Source of the DNA: Anthopleura xanthogrammica
Taxonomy: Eukaryota > Cnidaria > Anthozoa > Actiniaria > Actiniidae
DNA: 64,000 nt
Direction of reading: 5' to 3'
Assembly (NCBI GenBank): GCA_964019055.1
Contig: OZ025208.1
Coordinates: 17,630,228-17,694,227, forward strand
The position numbers were made by a program, and so were the translations under genes. Of the stretch, positions 54,216 to 64,000 are shown piece by piece. The first letter of the stretch is position 1; each line of letters begins with the position of its first letter. A model generated the notes under the pieces. It saw only the letters and a list, made by a program, of their open reading frames with translations. It was not told the origin of the DNA and did no database searches.

Positions 54216-55003
54216 TTTATCATATGACCTAGGAAATTTACTGGAAGATCTACAAGTTTGAATGTTCATCGTTTGAGCGGCCGCTTCAACACCCAGCAAG
54301 ATTTAAAAAATAAAAACAATAGGAACCAAACAAAGGTATGACTTATAGCCTTTCTCAAAATATATAAGAAGCTTAAGCTATACTAAACACAGCATATTCT
54401 AGCTATTCTAATGAAGTTCAAGTCGATCATTTACAATTCTGACTTATCTGCTGGTCTTCACTTGAGACTCGTTGTTGTCAGATTCTGTTTTCAAAGTCTG
54501 TCTTTCACTTCAAAAAAAATCGTCGTTGTTGAGCTACCTGATCTTGAATTGGAAAAACAAAGTCGTCCAGAAATAAACTGTCATCTGATATGCTTATCTT
54601 CATCAGGAGAACTTCAACAGAAGCATGTTTTTGTGTGTTTTTACTTCACGTGTTTCTTCTTTCGCCGAAGAATTCTCCACACGATTCAGTCAAGCTAAAG
54701 TTTCTGACAGAAGAAATCCTTCTTTTTCGCGATTCCATCGATAAAAGCCAATTCTGGAAAGGTTCTGTCTTCCAAAGAGTCTTTTTCTTTTACTGTTCAT
54801 GTTTTTACTTTTATATTTTTGCTTGTAGACTGAAATAATTAGCTTCTTCCGAAAATCTTTCCACCATTTTTCAAACATGTTTTGGCGGTTGCCATGGTAA
54901 TTTTGAAATCACATCCCCGAGAACTTGAAATCACATTGTTACGTTGAAATCACACTCCTCTCAGCCAATCAGATTGCAAGATTCTCTTAGGTCATATGAT
55001 AAC
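54216..55003. mobile_element. ~790-bp TIR element next to the hairpin
   Basis: TTATCATATGACCTA near 54217 is inverted as TAGGTCATATGATAA at 54988-55002. After it the minisatellite resumes (GGGTTTAATCTGTGAG). Two overlapping plus-strand frames (54411-54838) are of unknown meaning; no domain recognised. Together with the hairpin it appears to split one minisatellite unit. Confidence 0.55.
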
Positions 55004-55004
55004 A

Positions 55005-55285
55005 GGGTTTAATCTGTGAGTTAGCCATGCCCTGACTTAGATCAGCCTAGAGGTTGTTTCAGGGTTCGATCGGTGAATTAGCCATGCCCTGACATAGATC
55101 TGCCCAGAGGTTGTTTCAGGGTTTACTCTGTGAGTTAGCCATGCCCTGACATAGATCAGCCCAGAGGTTGTTTCAGGGTTTAATCTGTGAGTTAGCCATG
55201 CCCTGACTTAGATCAGCCCAGAGGTTGTTTCAGGGTTTTATCTGTGAGTTAGCCGTGCCCTGACTTAGCCCAGTGGTTGTTTCCG
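55005..55285. repeat. 57-bp minisatellite, second part (~5 units)
   Basis: Continuation of the array after the inserted elements. The flanking sequence beyond it matches the flank of the array in the first spacer (AATAAATCTTTATTCAAAGC). Confidence 0.9.
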
Positions 55286-56049
55286 AGTTGGATAAATTGA
55301 TTTTTTTTTTAATTAGAAGGCTGCTAACTTCAGCGCGGTAAATAAATCTTTATTCAAAGCTGTAACGTATTTACGTGGCTTAAGCCGTAAAACTGCATTC
55401 TGCCAAAATCAAGAGTATCTCTTGTGAGATTGTATGGTTTAGATTTCTGTGTAAATTGTGCAAATTCAATAACGCGTAATTTTTGATCAATTAGATTCTC
55501 TGTTGAACTTTATTCTTAAGGTTCTGGGGGTTAACCACGCTGGGAATTAATGAACTCATCCAACTCTCAACTCTCAATAAATGTCAATTATTTTTTTAGT
55601 TCGGAATTATGTTATGGGTGAGGGGGAGGGGACAGCAGTGTCATAGCAATTTCATTTTATTTTGATTTTCAAAGTAAAAATCAAATCAAGTAATAAACTC
55701 CAAGTTGTTTAACATTTATTATATTCATATCTTTTGTTAATATTTTTCCTTTATATACCTTCCCTATTTCTTTATATTTTGACTTGATAATGACGTTCAA
55801 CCAACGTCGAAACGTCGTCGATTTTAAGTTTTATAACTGATTTTATCGCAGAATTTTATAATCAAATGTTTTACGGTTTATTTGACATTTTTTCATAACT
55901 ATCCAATCAGTGCTCTCCATAGAAAAAGGGATCAATCATTTTTTAGGCATCATCCAATCACAACAAACGGCATAATTTATGTAATTTAGCAGTTCATAAG
56001 TTCACATCAGAAAGTTAAAAATAAACTTCTGAAGATTTTCCGTTGTTTG
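55286..56049. other. Spacer, no gene seen
   Basis: The first ~400 bp match 37880-38390 with deletions, including a shortened G-rich tract. The rest is A/T-rich and unique within the window, with a CAACCAACGTCGAAACGTCG motif at about 55798. Confidence 0.45.
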
Positions 56050-56382
56050 GTAGTATCGTCGTGTACGGGTTAACCAATTACGTCCGATAGGTTTCCCGAA
56101 CACACGAGTGGGACTTAAATTATAAATTATTGGAGCCAGGACGATTTGAAACCCAGACCTTCGGCACCAAATGCTAACCACTCAACCACGAACTGAATTC
56201 ACTTGGTTGGTCTCCTTTTTTGTCATATTTAAATGATGCATCATTAGTATATGCACAAAAATATTCATCATATTATGATATATGCTATCGTAGAGTACGA
56301 CCACTATCCGAATGAATTTGCATATCGGAAGCTTTAATTTGAATAGAATTCCCCTGACAATTCCCGTACACGACGATATTAC
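56050..56382. mobile_element. 333-bp TIR element enclosing a tRNA-like (SINE-type) sequence
   Basis: The termini GTAGTATCGTCGTGTACGGG and CCCGTACACGACGATATTAC are inverted with one mismatch or so. CCGTTGTTTG flanks both sides (56040-56049 and 56383-56392), a 10-bp target duplication as seen with Mutator-like elements. On the minus strand at about 56142-56203 a tRNA-like sequence is seen, with A-box-like TGGTTGAGTGGTTAGCATT and B-box-like GGTTTCAAATC. It is not a clean tRNA gene (no good acceptor stem pairing), so I read it as SINE-derived. Confidence 0.6.
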
Positions 56383-56500
56383 CCGTTGTTTGTTGTGATT
56401 AGTGGCGCCTAAAAAATGTCGAAATGTTCATGGTCGAGTGTCCGCACTGTAATAAGTCTTTACTTATTCGCAAATCATAAAATATTGCAATGATGGTAAA

Positions 56501-56608
56501 ATCATCATCATGATCATCATCTTCATCATCTTCATCATCATCATCATCATCATCATCATGATCATCATCATGATCATCATCATGATCATCATCATGATCA
56601 TCATCATG

Positions 56609-56643
<35 letters not shown>

Positions 56644-56760
56644 GATCATCATCATGATCATCATCATCATCATCATCATCATGATCATCATCATCATGAT
56701 CATCATCATCATGATCATCATCATCATGATCATCATCATGATCATCATGATCATCATCAT

Positions 56761-56821
<61 letters not shown>

Positions 56822-56868
56822 ATCATCATCATCATCATCATGATCATCATCATGATCATTATCATCAT
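56501..56868. repeat. (ATC)n / ATGATC compound microsatellite
   Basis: About 368 bp of ATC triplets interrupted regularly by TGATC, making GATCATCATCAT-type units. The Met/Ile frames on both strands are repeat artefacts. Confidence 0.95.
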
Positions 56869-57074
56869 GGTATCTCTATTTTTTCCTCTGTCGTTTTCAA
56901 TTACAATAACAAGCGGGTCGTGCCTGGGCTTTGTTACTGAATATATAAATATTGCTAATTAGAGTCCTTTCTTAGGTTGAATACCCATAGAATTTCTTCA
57001 CAATGTTCATATTCTGACTAGCGATCCATTTCTGGCATCTCTGAATTAGGAAGGACACCTTAATTATTGTTATT

Positions 57075-57353
57075 ACTAAAGCTAAGCGTAGGGATCATAT
57101 AATCCCTGTTCTACGTCAATTGCCCTGGTTGCCTATTAACCAAAGAATAGTTTTCAAGGTTTTACTCATTACTTTTAAGATATTTGTGTAGCTTACTAGA
57201 ATCTTATGTACCTAAGCGCACTTTACCTAGAGCTTTTTCCATTGCTGCGCCTAAGCTCTGGATTAACCTACCAGAATCAATAAAAAACGCTGGAACTGTT
57301 AAACAGTTCATATCTTTAGCTAAAACATATCTTTTCAAGGAAGCTTTTAATTG
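57075..57353 (+). pseudogene. C-terminal remnant of a LINE reverse transcriptase
   Basis: RDHIIPVLRQLPWLPINQRI and FKVLLITFK are followed, after a short deletion, by RTLPRAFSIAAPKLWINLPE and AKTYLFKEAFN with a stop at 57351-57353. This pattern is typical of the end of LINE RT ORFs in invertebrates. The 3' UTR continues to about 57620, ending in AATTG repeats. Confidence 0.7.
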
Positions 57354-57619
57354 AACCATCACGTCCTTACAATATATAGGCTATACTATCTCATTATGTT
57401 ATATTATTTCTTACTTGATTTTTATCTTTTATCTTCATTGTCATATATCAGCCTCATATTAATTTATCCGCTTTTAGATCATTAGTATTATTAATAATTT
57501 AGTCTAGTTATATTAATATATATTATATTTTATCGTTATTATTGTAGTTTTATTACTATATACATTGTAAACGCATTGACGCGTAGCAAAATGCGTGATA
57601 AAAGCTGTAAATTAAATCA

Positions 57620-58004
57620 AATTGAATTGAATTGAATCGAATCGAATCGAAATGAAATGAAATGAAATGAAACGAAATGAAACGAAATGAAACGAAATGA
57701 AACGAAATGAAACGAAATGAAACGAAATGAAACGAAATGAAACGAAATGAAACGAAATGAAACGAAATGAAACGAAATGAAACGAAATGAAACGAAATGA
57801 AACGAAATGAAACGAAATGAAACGAAATGAAACGAAATGAAACGAAATGAAACGAAATGAAACGAAATGAAACGAAATGAAACGAAATGAAACGAAATGA
57901 AACGAAATGAAACGAAATGAAACGAAATGAAACGAAATGAAACGAAATGAAACGAAATGAAACGAAATGAAATGAAATGAAATGAAATGAAATGAAATGA
58001 AATT
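57620..58004. repeat. Pentamer/decamer array (GAAAT/GAAAC) at a LINE tail
   Basis: Starts as AATTG repeats at the LINE end, shifts through AATCG to GAAAT, then to about 30 copies of the decamer AAACGAAATG, and ends with plain GAAAT units. The gradation is continuous. Confidence 0.95.
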
Positions 58005-58139
58005 GTATATAGTTATAAATTGTCTTGTTATAGATTGTGTAATTTGTTATTAATAAGTTTTATCAATGGATTATTATTAATATTATTAACAATATTATTA
58101 AGAAAAGCTAAATTAAATTATTATTATAATTATAATTTT

Positions 58140-58632
58140 TATTATTATATTTTTCTTGAGAAAACTGAGGTTGTCCAATTACTAGTAATTGGATAGTTTT
58201 TCTCAGCCAATCCAAACTCGAGTAAAACAATAGCAATAACCTTTCAACCAATCAGCGCGCAGCTTATGCTTGTCGGCTTTGTTTACATTGTCCTGAATTA
58301 AAGATGGCGGATCGACGCAGAAGAAAATCGTTTTTTGTTTTTAACGATGCTTTAGTCAAAAATTATGAAAATTATGAAAATTCCTTTGGCAGTTCTCGGA
58401 ATTTTTTTCATCCAATTATTTCCAAATCGGGCAGCATGTAGTTCTATTACCTATATTTTATTAAAAAATCAAACGCGAAGAGATTACTACGTAATACGTT
58501 TCGACATCGTAGTAATCTCTTTGCGTTTGTTTTTCTTACAAATTTTATATCAAAGTTTAGACTCATCAATAATAATAGTAATAATGATAATAATAAAAAG
58601 AATTTATAATAATGATAATAATTTATAATATA

Positions 58633-58670
<38 letters not shown>

Positions 58671-58916
58671 TATTTTATAGTAATAATTTATAATTATAAT
58701 AATAATAATTTATAGTTATAATAATTTATAATATTAATAATAATAAGTTATTATAATCTCCCTGCCATAAGATTTTGACATAATCTAAAAGTGTTTATTT
58801 TCATTTTTTATTTCACTCTGAATTTCTTTCTTTTTTTCTTTATTTCTTTATCCATCCGTCCATGTTTGTTTTTTCACTATAATTTTTTTTTTTTAAATAC
58901 TTGTACATTTTTTTAG
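58140..58916. other. Upstream region of lectin gene 3, similar to that of gene 2
   Basis: Matches 41165-41640 with few differences, including the GGCGGATCGA motif and the imperfect hairpin at about 58466-58541. TAA microsatellites (58570-58745) follow. It lacks the palindromic MITE of the gene 2 upstream region. The acceptor TTTTTTTAG ends at 58916. Confidence 0.5.
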
Positions 58917-58931
58917 CATCGAAGGCTCGTC

Positions 58932-60448
58932 ATGCAGCGAGTGATATTATTGCTGATGCACATTTGCATTATTCACGGATGTGACAAGTTCAGCTTTATC
59001 AAAGAACAAGATGTAGGATTCAAAGACCACGTGATAACAATCATGACCACACTCTATGTCGAGACATGCTGGGATAAATGTGTATGGATAATGAATTGCT
59101 TCTCCATTAATGTTCGCAACACCAGTTTTGGAACGGTTGAATGTGATCTGAACAACTCCAGCAAGAAAGCGAGTCCAGGGAGCCTGGTACCAACACAGAG
59201 ATCCCAGTACTATCAGATGGGGGTGAGTGCAACAAACTGTTTTCAGTCTCCAGGCTGGAGAAAGAGAGTGAGTTTTTGTACTTATTATTGTTATTATTAT
59301 CAACACTAATTCTGTTAGGACACGAAAGAATGTGACAGAATTGGATGTACAGTTATCAAGGAAGGTAAGTGACACCAGTCTCTAATATCTGTACCTGATT
59401 ATTACTGGGCTGCCGATTTCTTGGAGGTTTTTCGATCTTCATTCGGGCATCTGAAATAGCGGAACATTGTAGTCTTGTCTCCAAAGTTTCCATAGCCCAA
59501 ACTGCCCTTCGTCGAGAAAGGCCTTGAATCGATTCTAGGGTTGATTAGGTTTAGGGTAAGGTTTAGGGTTAGATTCCAGTCCTCTCTCAATCAGTTTGGG
59601 CTATGGAAACAAGCTTGATCTACCCTTCTAAACGAATTGTCAGTGTCCTTATTGCGCATGCGTTTCAAGAAATGCTTTATTGTTCTGTCCTAAATGACTA
59701 AGAACAATAGCAGTGATTAACTATGATAACCATGATAAGTCACTCGTGACTTCGCTTGCATGAGTGAAATATGGAACACAATCGGAAATGTTTTGTAGAA
59801 CTTTTGTAAAGAGACAAAACTCACTACACTACCCCCACTGGATTACTGAGCGTCTTTCAGTAAATGCTTAAAAAATATCTGCATTTCTTCTCTTCGTATC
59901 AAAAGCATAACAAAATCTTTGTTCACTATCGAAAACTCTTTACTTTGTTGTAAGATAGTTGCATAGTTTTACGTCAATTTCAGCAAAAGATTTTCAAGTT
60001 TGAAGTTTTGACTCTCCCTACCCCCACCTCAACATTTTTGTTTCATAATCCATACTCGGAAAGCATTTATGTAGGACCAGTGAACATGAAAATTCAAATT
60101 TCGCGCGGCATGTTAATCGTTCATAGCAATATAAGGGCAGGGTCGTTAAACGTACAATAGCCCTTTTGTTACTGAAGCTTCAATACGCATTTCTTGATAC
60201 GCATGCGTAGTAACTTAGTGACGTAGTGACGTATGACATTGTTTTTATGCATTCAGATTTGGGTGGCGGATGGTATCGTATTAATGATGCTGCTGTGAAG
60301 ATGATCCATGAAAACAAAACCTGGATCGATGCACGAGCCCACTGTCAGTCCCAAGGAGCTGATCTTGCTTCTATGAAAACAAATTATGAAAATCTATTCA
60401 TTAATGATTTGTTTTTGAAAAGTATGACGTCAAAAGGCAAAAAGACAG
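58932..60448 (+). CDS. Secreted PAN / C-type lectin protein, copy 3 (5' part only in window)
   Basis: Coding exons 58932-59222, 59319-59364 and 60257-60448 have the same lengths and phases as copies 1 and 2. They encode the signal peptide (MQRVILLLMHICIIHGC), the PAN/apple-like domain and the first half of the C-type lectin domain (WIDARAHCQSQGADLASM). The donor of exon 1 is GTGAGT where the others have GTTAGT. The LamG exons and the second lectin half are not seen. Instead, about 180 bp after exon 3 a BEL/Pao LTR begins. The remaining exons may lie beyond 64 kb, with the retrotransposon in intron 3, or be lost. Intron 2 carries neither the MITE of copy 1 nor the LINE of copy 2. Confidence 0.8.
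59486..59610. mobile_element. 125-bp TIR element in intron 2 of lectin gene 3
   Basis: GTTTCCATAGCCCAAACTG (59486-59504) is exactly inverted at 59592-59610. The core contains TTTAGGGTAAGGTTTAGGGT, which resembles telomere repeat but is too short and irregular to be one. Confidence 0.7.
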
Positions 60449-60625
60449 GTATGTGAATTTTTGTAAACTTACCAGGCAACCAACCGACTGCTTACTCCAT
60501 CAACCGATCGAGCGAACTTTACTTCCAAAATTAAAGTACTAACAGAACTATCCAACCAACAAACCCCTCAACTTCACCCATCAAACTAACTTGCAAACTG
60601 GCCTAATATCCATTTACTAACTTGG

Positions 60626-61015
60626 TGTAGAGGCTACATAAATGGGTCGCCGTGGTGAGTCACGAGGTTTCAAACTCGGCTTATAAACTCACGATCTTTA
60701 ATCTGTATTTCAAACCGTTTCAAAACCGGTGAAAACCTAAAACACACATAACACACAAATAAAAACATTACAAACATGAATACACGAAAACTAAAGCAAA
60801 CGGAAGCAAAATAAAGCGAAAAAAGACACGGAAACTCACCAATATGACAACCACGGCAAACATGGACCTCGTGGCACACACACAACGCGCAAAGCAGCAT
60901 GGGACACGTAAAACGCGGAACAAGATACACACTGACATGGACACGGGACTCACGGAACAAAATGAAAACAATAAATAAAACGAACTAACAAGCTTGTTGA
61001 GGATAAGCCTCAACA
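60626..61015 (-). mobile_element. BEL/Pao long terminal repeat (3' LTR of the element)
   Basis: On the minus strand it starts TGTTGAGG and ends CCTCTACA, short inverted LTR termini, 390 bp. It lies directly downstream of the pol frame, as expected of a 3' LTR, with a C-rich stretch (GCCCCCCCAGGA) just before its start. The other LTR is outside the window, so LTR identity and target duplication cannot be checked. Confidence 0.6.
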
Positions 61016-61166
61016 TCCTGGGGGGGCAGGCTGAGCTAACTGCTTAAATAAACTTCAACGGTAAATGTTCAGTGTTCTAAGCTGATACAACGTTCATGGT
61101 AAACATCAGTTCTCGTAACTGTATGGATTGAGACTTCATAGCCATTGCTACAGTTCATGTAGTTCG

Positions 61167-64000
61167 TTAACGAGACTCTTCAAAGAGGCAGAGCTTGGAG
61201 ATTGGTCTGCACAGGGTTGAATTCTTCGTCTTCACTTGCGCGGCTCTAACGTAGCCATCTGCTCCCGGTAGGGTCTTGAGTACACGACCAAGCAGCCATT
61301 TTGATCTCGATAGGGTGTTGTCGACAACTAGAACCATGTCGCCCTCCTTAAGGTTTCTTTTTGGTGTAAGCCATTTCTGTCTTGCTTGGAGCAATGGCAG
61401 GTACTCTTGGATCCACCTTGACCAGAAACGATTTGCTAAGTATTGGGCGTGTCTCCATTGTTTGCGGGAGTACAGATCATCTGGTTCGAACACTTCAGGT
61501 GGAACGGCGAGGTTCTGTCTGTGGAGGAGCAGGTGGTTTGGAGTCAGCACATCTAGGTCGGCTGGGTCATCACTGCTTTGGCATATCGGCCGGCTGTTCA
61601 GTATCGATGTCACTTCTGCAAACACGGTACGCAGAGTTTCATGAGCGATTAGAGCTTGAGGGTCGCCGATGACTGCATTCATGGCTTTACGAACGCTTCG
61701 AATTAGACGTTCCCATACTCCTGACATATGACTCGCTCCGGGAGGTTGAAATCTCCATTGGGGAATAGGGCAGCTGTACCACTCTACTTCGCAGGAATGC
61801 AAATCTGCTTTTATGGTCTTTTCGTCAAGCTCTCGGATAGAACGACGTAACTCCTTCTCTGCACCACAGAAATTTGTGCCATTGTCCGACCAGATTTCTT
61901 TGGGTCGACCACGTACTGCCATAAATCTGTGCAGGGCTTGTATGAAAGTGTCGGATTCCAATGAGCTCACATCTTCAATGTGGACCGAGCGGCTGCTAAA
62001 ACATACGAATATACATCCGTAGATCTTGATTGTACTTCGAGCACGTTTCACGTGGAAAGGACCGAAGAAGTCTACACCGGTGTACGTAAAGGGTGGTTCA
62101 TATGGGACTAAGCTTTCCTTAGGCAAGTCTACCATCATCTAGTTCATGGCAGGACCTTCGCGTCTGCGGCAGGTTACACACTGACGGATGAGTTTGCGCA
62201 CAAGTGCTCGAGCGCCTACAATCCAGTATCTCTGTCGTAAGGCGGCAAGAACATGCTCTCGTCCCCCGTGAGCAAGTATTCTGTGATAATGCTGCACTAG
62301 TAGGCTAGCGACTGGATGCTCCTTTGGAATAATGACGGGATGAGCAGCTTCATATGGTATGGGTGCCTTGTGGATTCTTCCTCCGACACGGATAACGCCT
62401 TCTGCCAAGGTTGGGTTGAGAGCAGCTATCTTACTGGTAGCTTTGACTCGTTGTCCTTTCATCAGGGCCATCAACTCTTCATTTAGGTACTGACTTTGAA
62501 TGACTTTCACGATGATTTGGCTGGAGGACTGCATCTCAGCCAAGGTGATTGTGGTTGAATCACTGATGTCTTGTCTTCTCGCACGCTTGACGAAGCGCAT
62601 CACGTACGACATTACTCTGAGGAGGCGTGGCCAGGATGAATGTCGTTGCAGTAAGTCATCTTCGATACGAGACTCTGAAGTTGAGGTGGCGTTACAATCC
62701 TTTATCACTTCGGGCAGTTCATCATCGGGTAGTTCTTCACCTTTGCATCTTGGTCGACCATTCTAAGGTAAGACACGGCTGCATACCCCCGTTTCGACGC
62801 ATCAGCAAAGTTGTGTAGTTGCAAGGTCGTAACTGTCCCAAGTTGGGAGCTCTTGTAGCATCTTGGGATGTGGATGGTAATGATGTGTGGCAGGGATTGT
62901 ACCCACTTGCGCCATATTGAGTAGTGCGGTTCAGGGATTTGCTGATCCCAAGAGAGGCCTTCTCTCCACAAGTCTTGCAAGAGGATCTTCACTGGAAGCA
63001 CGAAGGGCGCCAAAAAACCCAGTGGGTGAAACAGGGAGCTCATGACGCTCAGCACTCCTCTCTTGGTGTTGGGTTTTTCTGTAGGAATGACTTTGAACTG
63101 AAATACGTCAGACTCGGCGTCCCACGAGATGCCCAGGGCACCTTCAACGGGAAGTTGGTCGAGGTCTAGGTTCAGGGTTGGCTTGGCTCTGTCTTGTGAG
63201 GGAAGAGCTGCAAGGATTTCTCGTCTGTTACTTGTGAACTTCGTCAGGCGGAAGCCTCCTTCCCTCAGCAGATCTACAAGCCCATGGGCAACTTCAACTG
63301 CTTCTTATGTGGTTGCAGTGGACTTTAAGACATCATCGACATAAAAATTTCGATGTACAGTCTCAATCACTTCAGGGCTGTATCGCTCTCTGCCAGCTTC
63401 TGCCGTGATCTGCAGTGCTTTGTTGGCGCAGCACGGCGATGACTTTGCTCCAAACGGGTGTACGAGCATTTTATACTCCTCAGGCGGATTGTCGATGCTT
63501 CCTGACCACCAGAGAAACCTCAGCGCGTCTGTGTCAGCTGGTGCTACTCCAACTTGATTAAACATGGCTTCAACATCAGCTGTGAATGCTGCTGGGTGTT
63601 GACGGAAGCGCATTAGCACTCCAGAGATGTCCTTAGTTAGGCTTGGTCCTTGAAGAAGACAGTCATTGAGGGATTTTCCTGCAAACTTTGCGGCGGCATC
63701 GAAAACTACCCTCAATTTGCCAGGTTTGTTGGGGTTTAGGACAGCGTGGTGCGGAAGATACCACGTGATGTTACTTCTTTCGGATGCTTCTTCTGCAGAC
63801 AGTTTCCTCGCGTATCCCTTTGCTACGTAGTCGTCTATCACGGCTCTATACTTTGTCTCTAGGTCTGGATCTCGTTGGAAACGCTTCTTCAGATGCTGAA
63901 GTCGTGCCTCTGCCAGAGCGCGATTGCAAGGCAGAGATGGCTTCTCTTCCTTCCATAGGAGTCCCATCTGATAGTGCAGTCCTTTCTTTGTGGTGGTGTC
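61167..64000 (-). pseudogene. BEL/Pao retrotransposon pol: RT, RNase H/A17 region, integrase (3' part, decayed)
   Basis: Read from 63967 down. The RT domain has [32 protein letters not shown] and the catalytic YVDDVL. Then comes a region with [20 protein letters not shown] and [14 protein letters not shown], typical of Pao polyproteins. Next is a zinc-binding H2C2 integrase head (HRILAHGGREH, CVTCRRR). The integrase core has TGVDFFGPF and [15 protein letters not shown], and the C-terminal domain has [12 protein letters not shown]. The gene is disabled by a TAA at 63305-63307, a frameshift near 62720-62760 and a TAG at 62139-62141; otherwise the frame is continuous. Gag and protease would lie beyond 64000. 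It interrupts or follows lectin gene 3. Confidence 0.88.

Noticed and set aside
59534..59575. Telomere-like TTTAGGG stretch
   Set aside because: Only a few irregular units inside a small TIR element; not an interstitial telomere array.
60670..61016. Cys/Phe-rich minus-strand frames (82 and 96 residues)
   Set aside because: They lie inside the BEL/Pao LTR, overlap each other in different frames and have no domain.

Overview
The window is animal DNA, most likely from a cnidarian such as an anthozoan coral or sea anemone. The evidence is spliced genes with GT-AG introns and signal peptides, a tandem family of secreted PAN/C-type-lectin/LamG proteins, several LINE clades, a BEL/Pao retrovirus-like retrotransposon, many inverted-repeat DNA elements and very long microsatellites. 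No bacterial feature, CRISPR array, rRNA or functional tRNA gene was seen. The taxon is inferred from content only.

Layout. 0-3.2 kb is a stack of nested inverted-repeat elements. 3.8-4.3 kb (minus) holds the first two coding exons of a secreted von Willebrand A-domain protein. 5.0-8.5 kb holds a tandem pair of inverted-repeat elements, a broken LINE and a foldback element. 8.5-13.9 kb is gene-poor, with short tandem duplications and one plausible last exon (11704-11914, minus). 14.2-28.7 kb can be read as one nested structure. A LINE (14.2-17.6 kb, poly-A tail surviving at 28.7 kb) was interrupted by an 8.4-kb element with ~460-bp terminal inverted repeats. That element received another LINE and a 2.5-kb element (16-bp TIRs, 5-bp duplication) carrying F-box/LRR exons. 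A 2.7-kb near-perfect palindrome then landed in its right-hand target duplication at a TTAA.

29.6-60.6 kb is the main gene content: three tandem, same-strand copies of one lectin-like gene. Copies 1 and 2 are complete (seven coding exons, 458 codons each); copy 3 shows its first three exons before a BEL/Pao element intervenes. The predicted protein has a signal peptide, a PAN/apple-like domain, and a C-type lectin domain split in two by a whole LamG domain. The LamG exons lie between two phase-1 introns, so omitting them would restore an ordinary uninterrupted lectin fold. Copy 2 carries a 3.5-kb LINE in intron 2 and a 1.6-kb minisatellite in intron 3 without damage to its coding exons.

The spacers between the lectin genes are duplicated too and contain a 57-bp minisatellite, inverted-repeat elements, an R4/Dong-like LINE sitting in an ATT microsatellite, a tRNA-like SINE fragment and a decamer array growing out of a LINE tail. 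The right edge (60.6-64 kb, minus) is the 3' half of a decayed BEL/Pao element with one LTR; its 5' half lies beyond the window.
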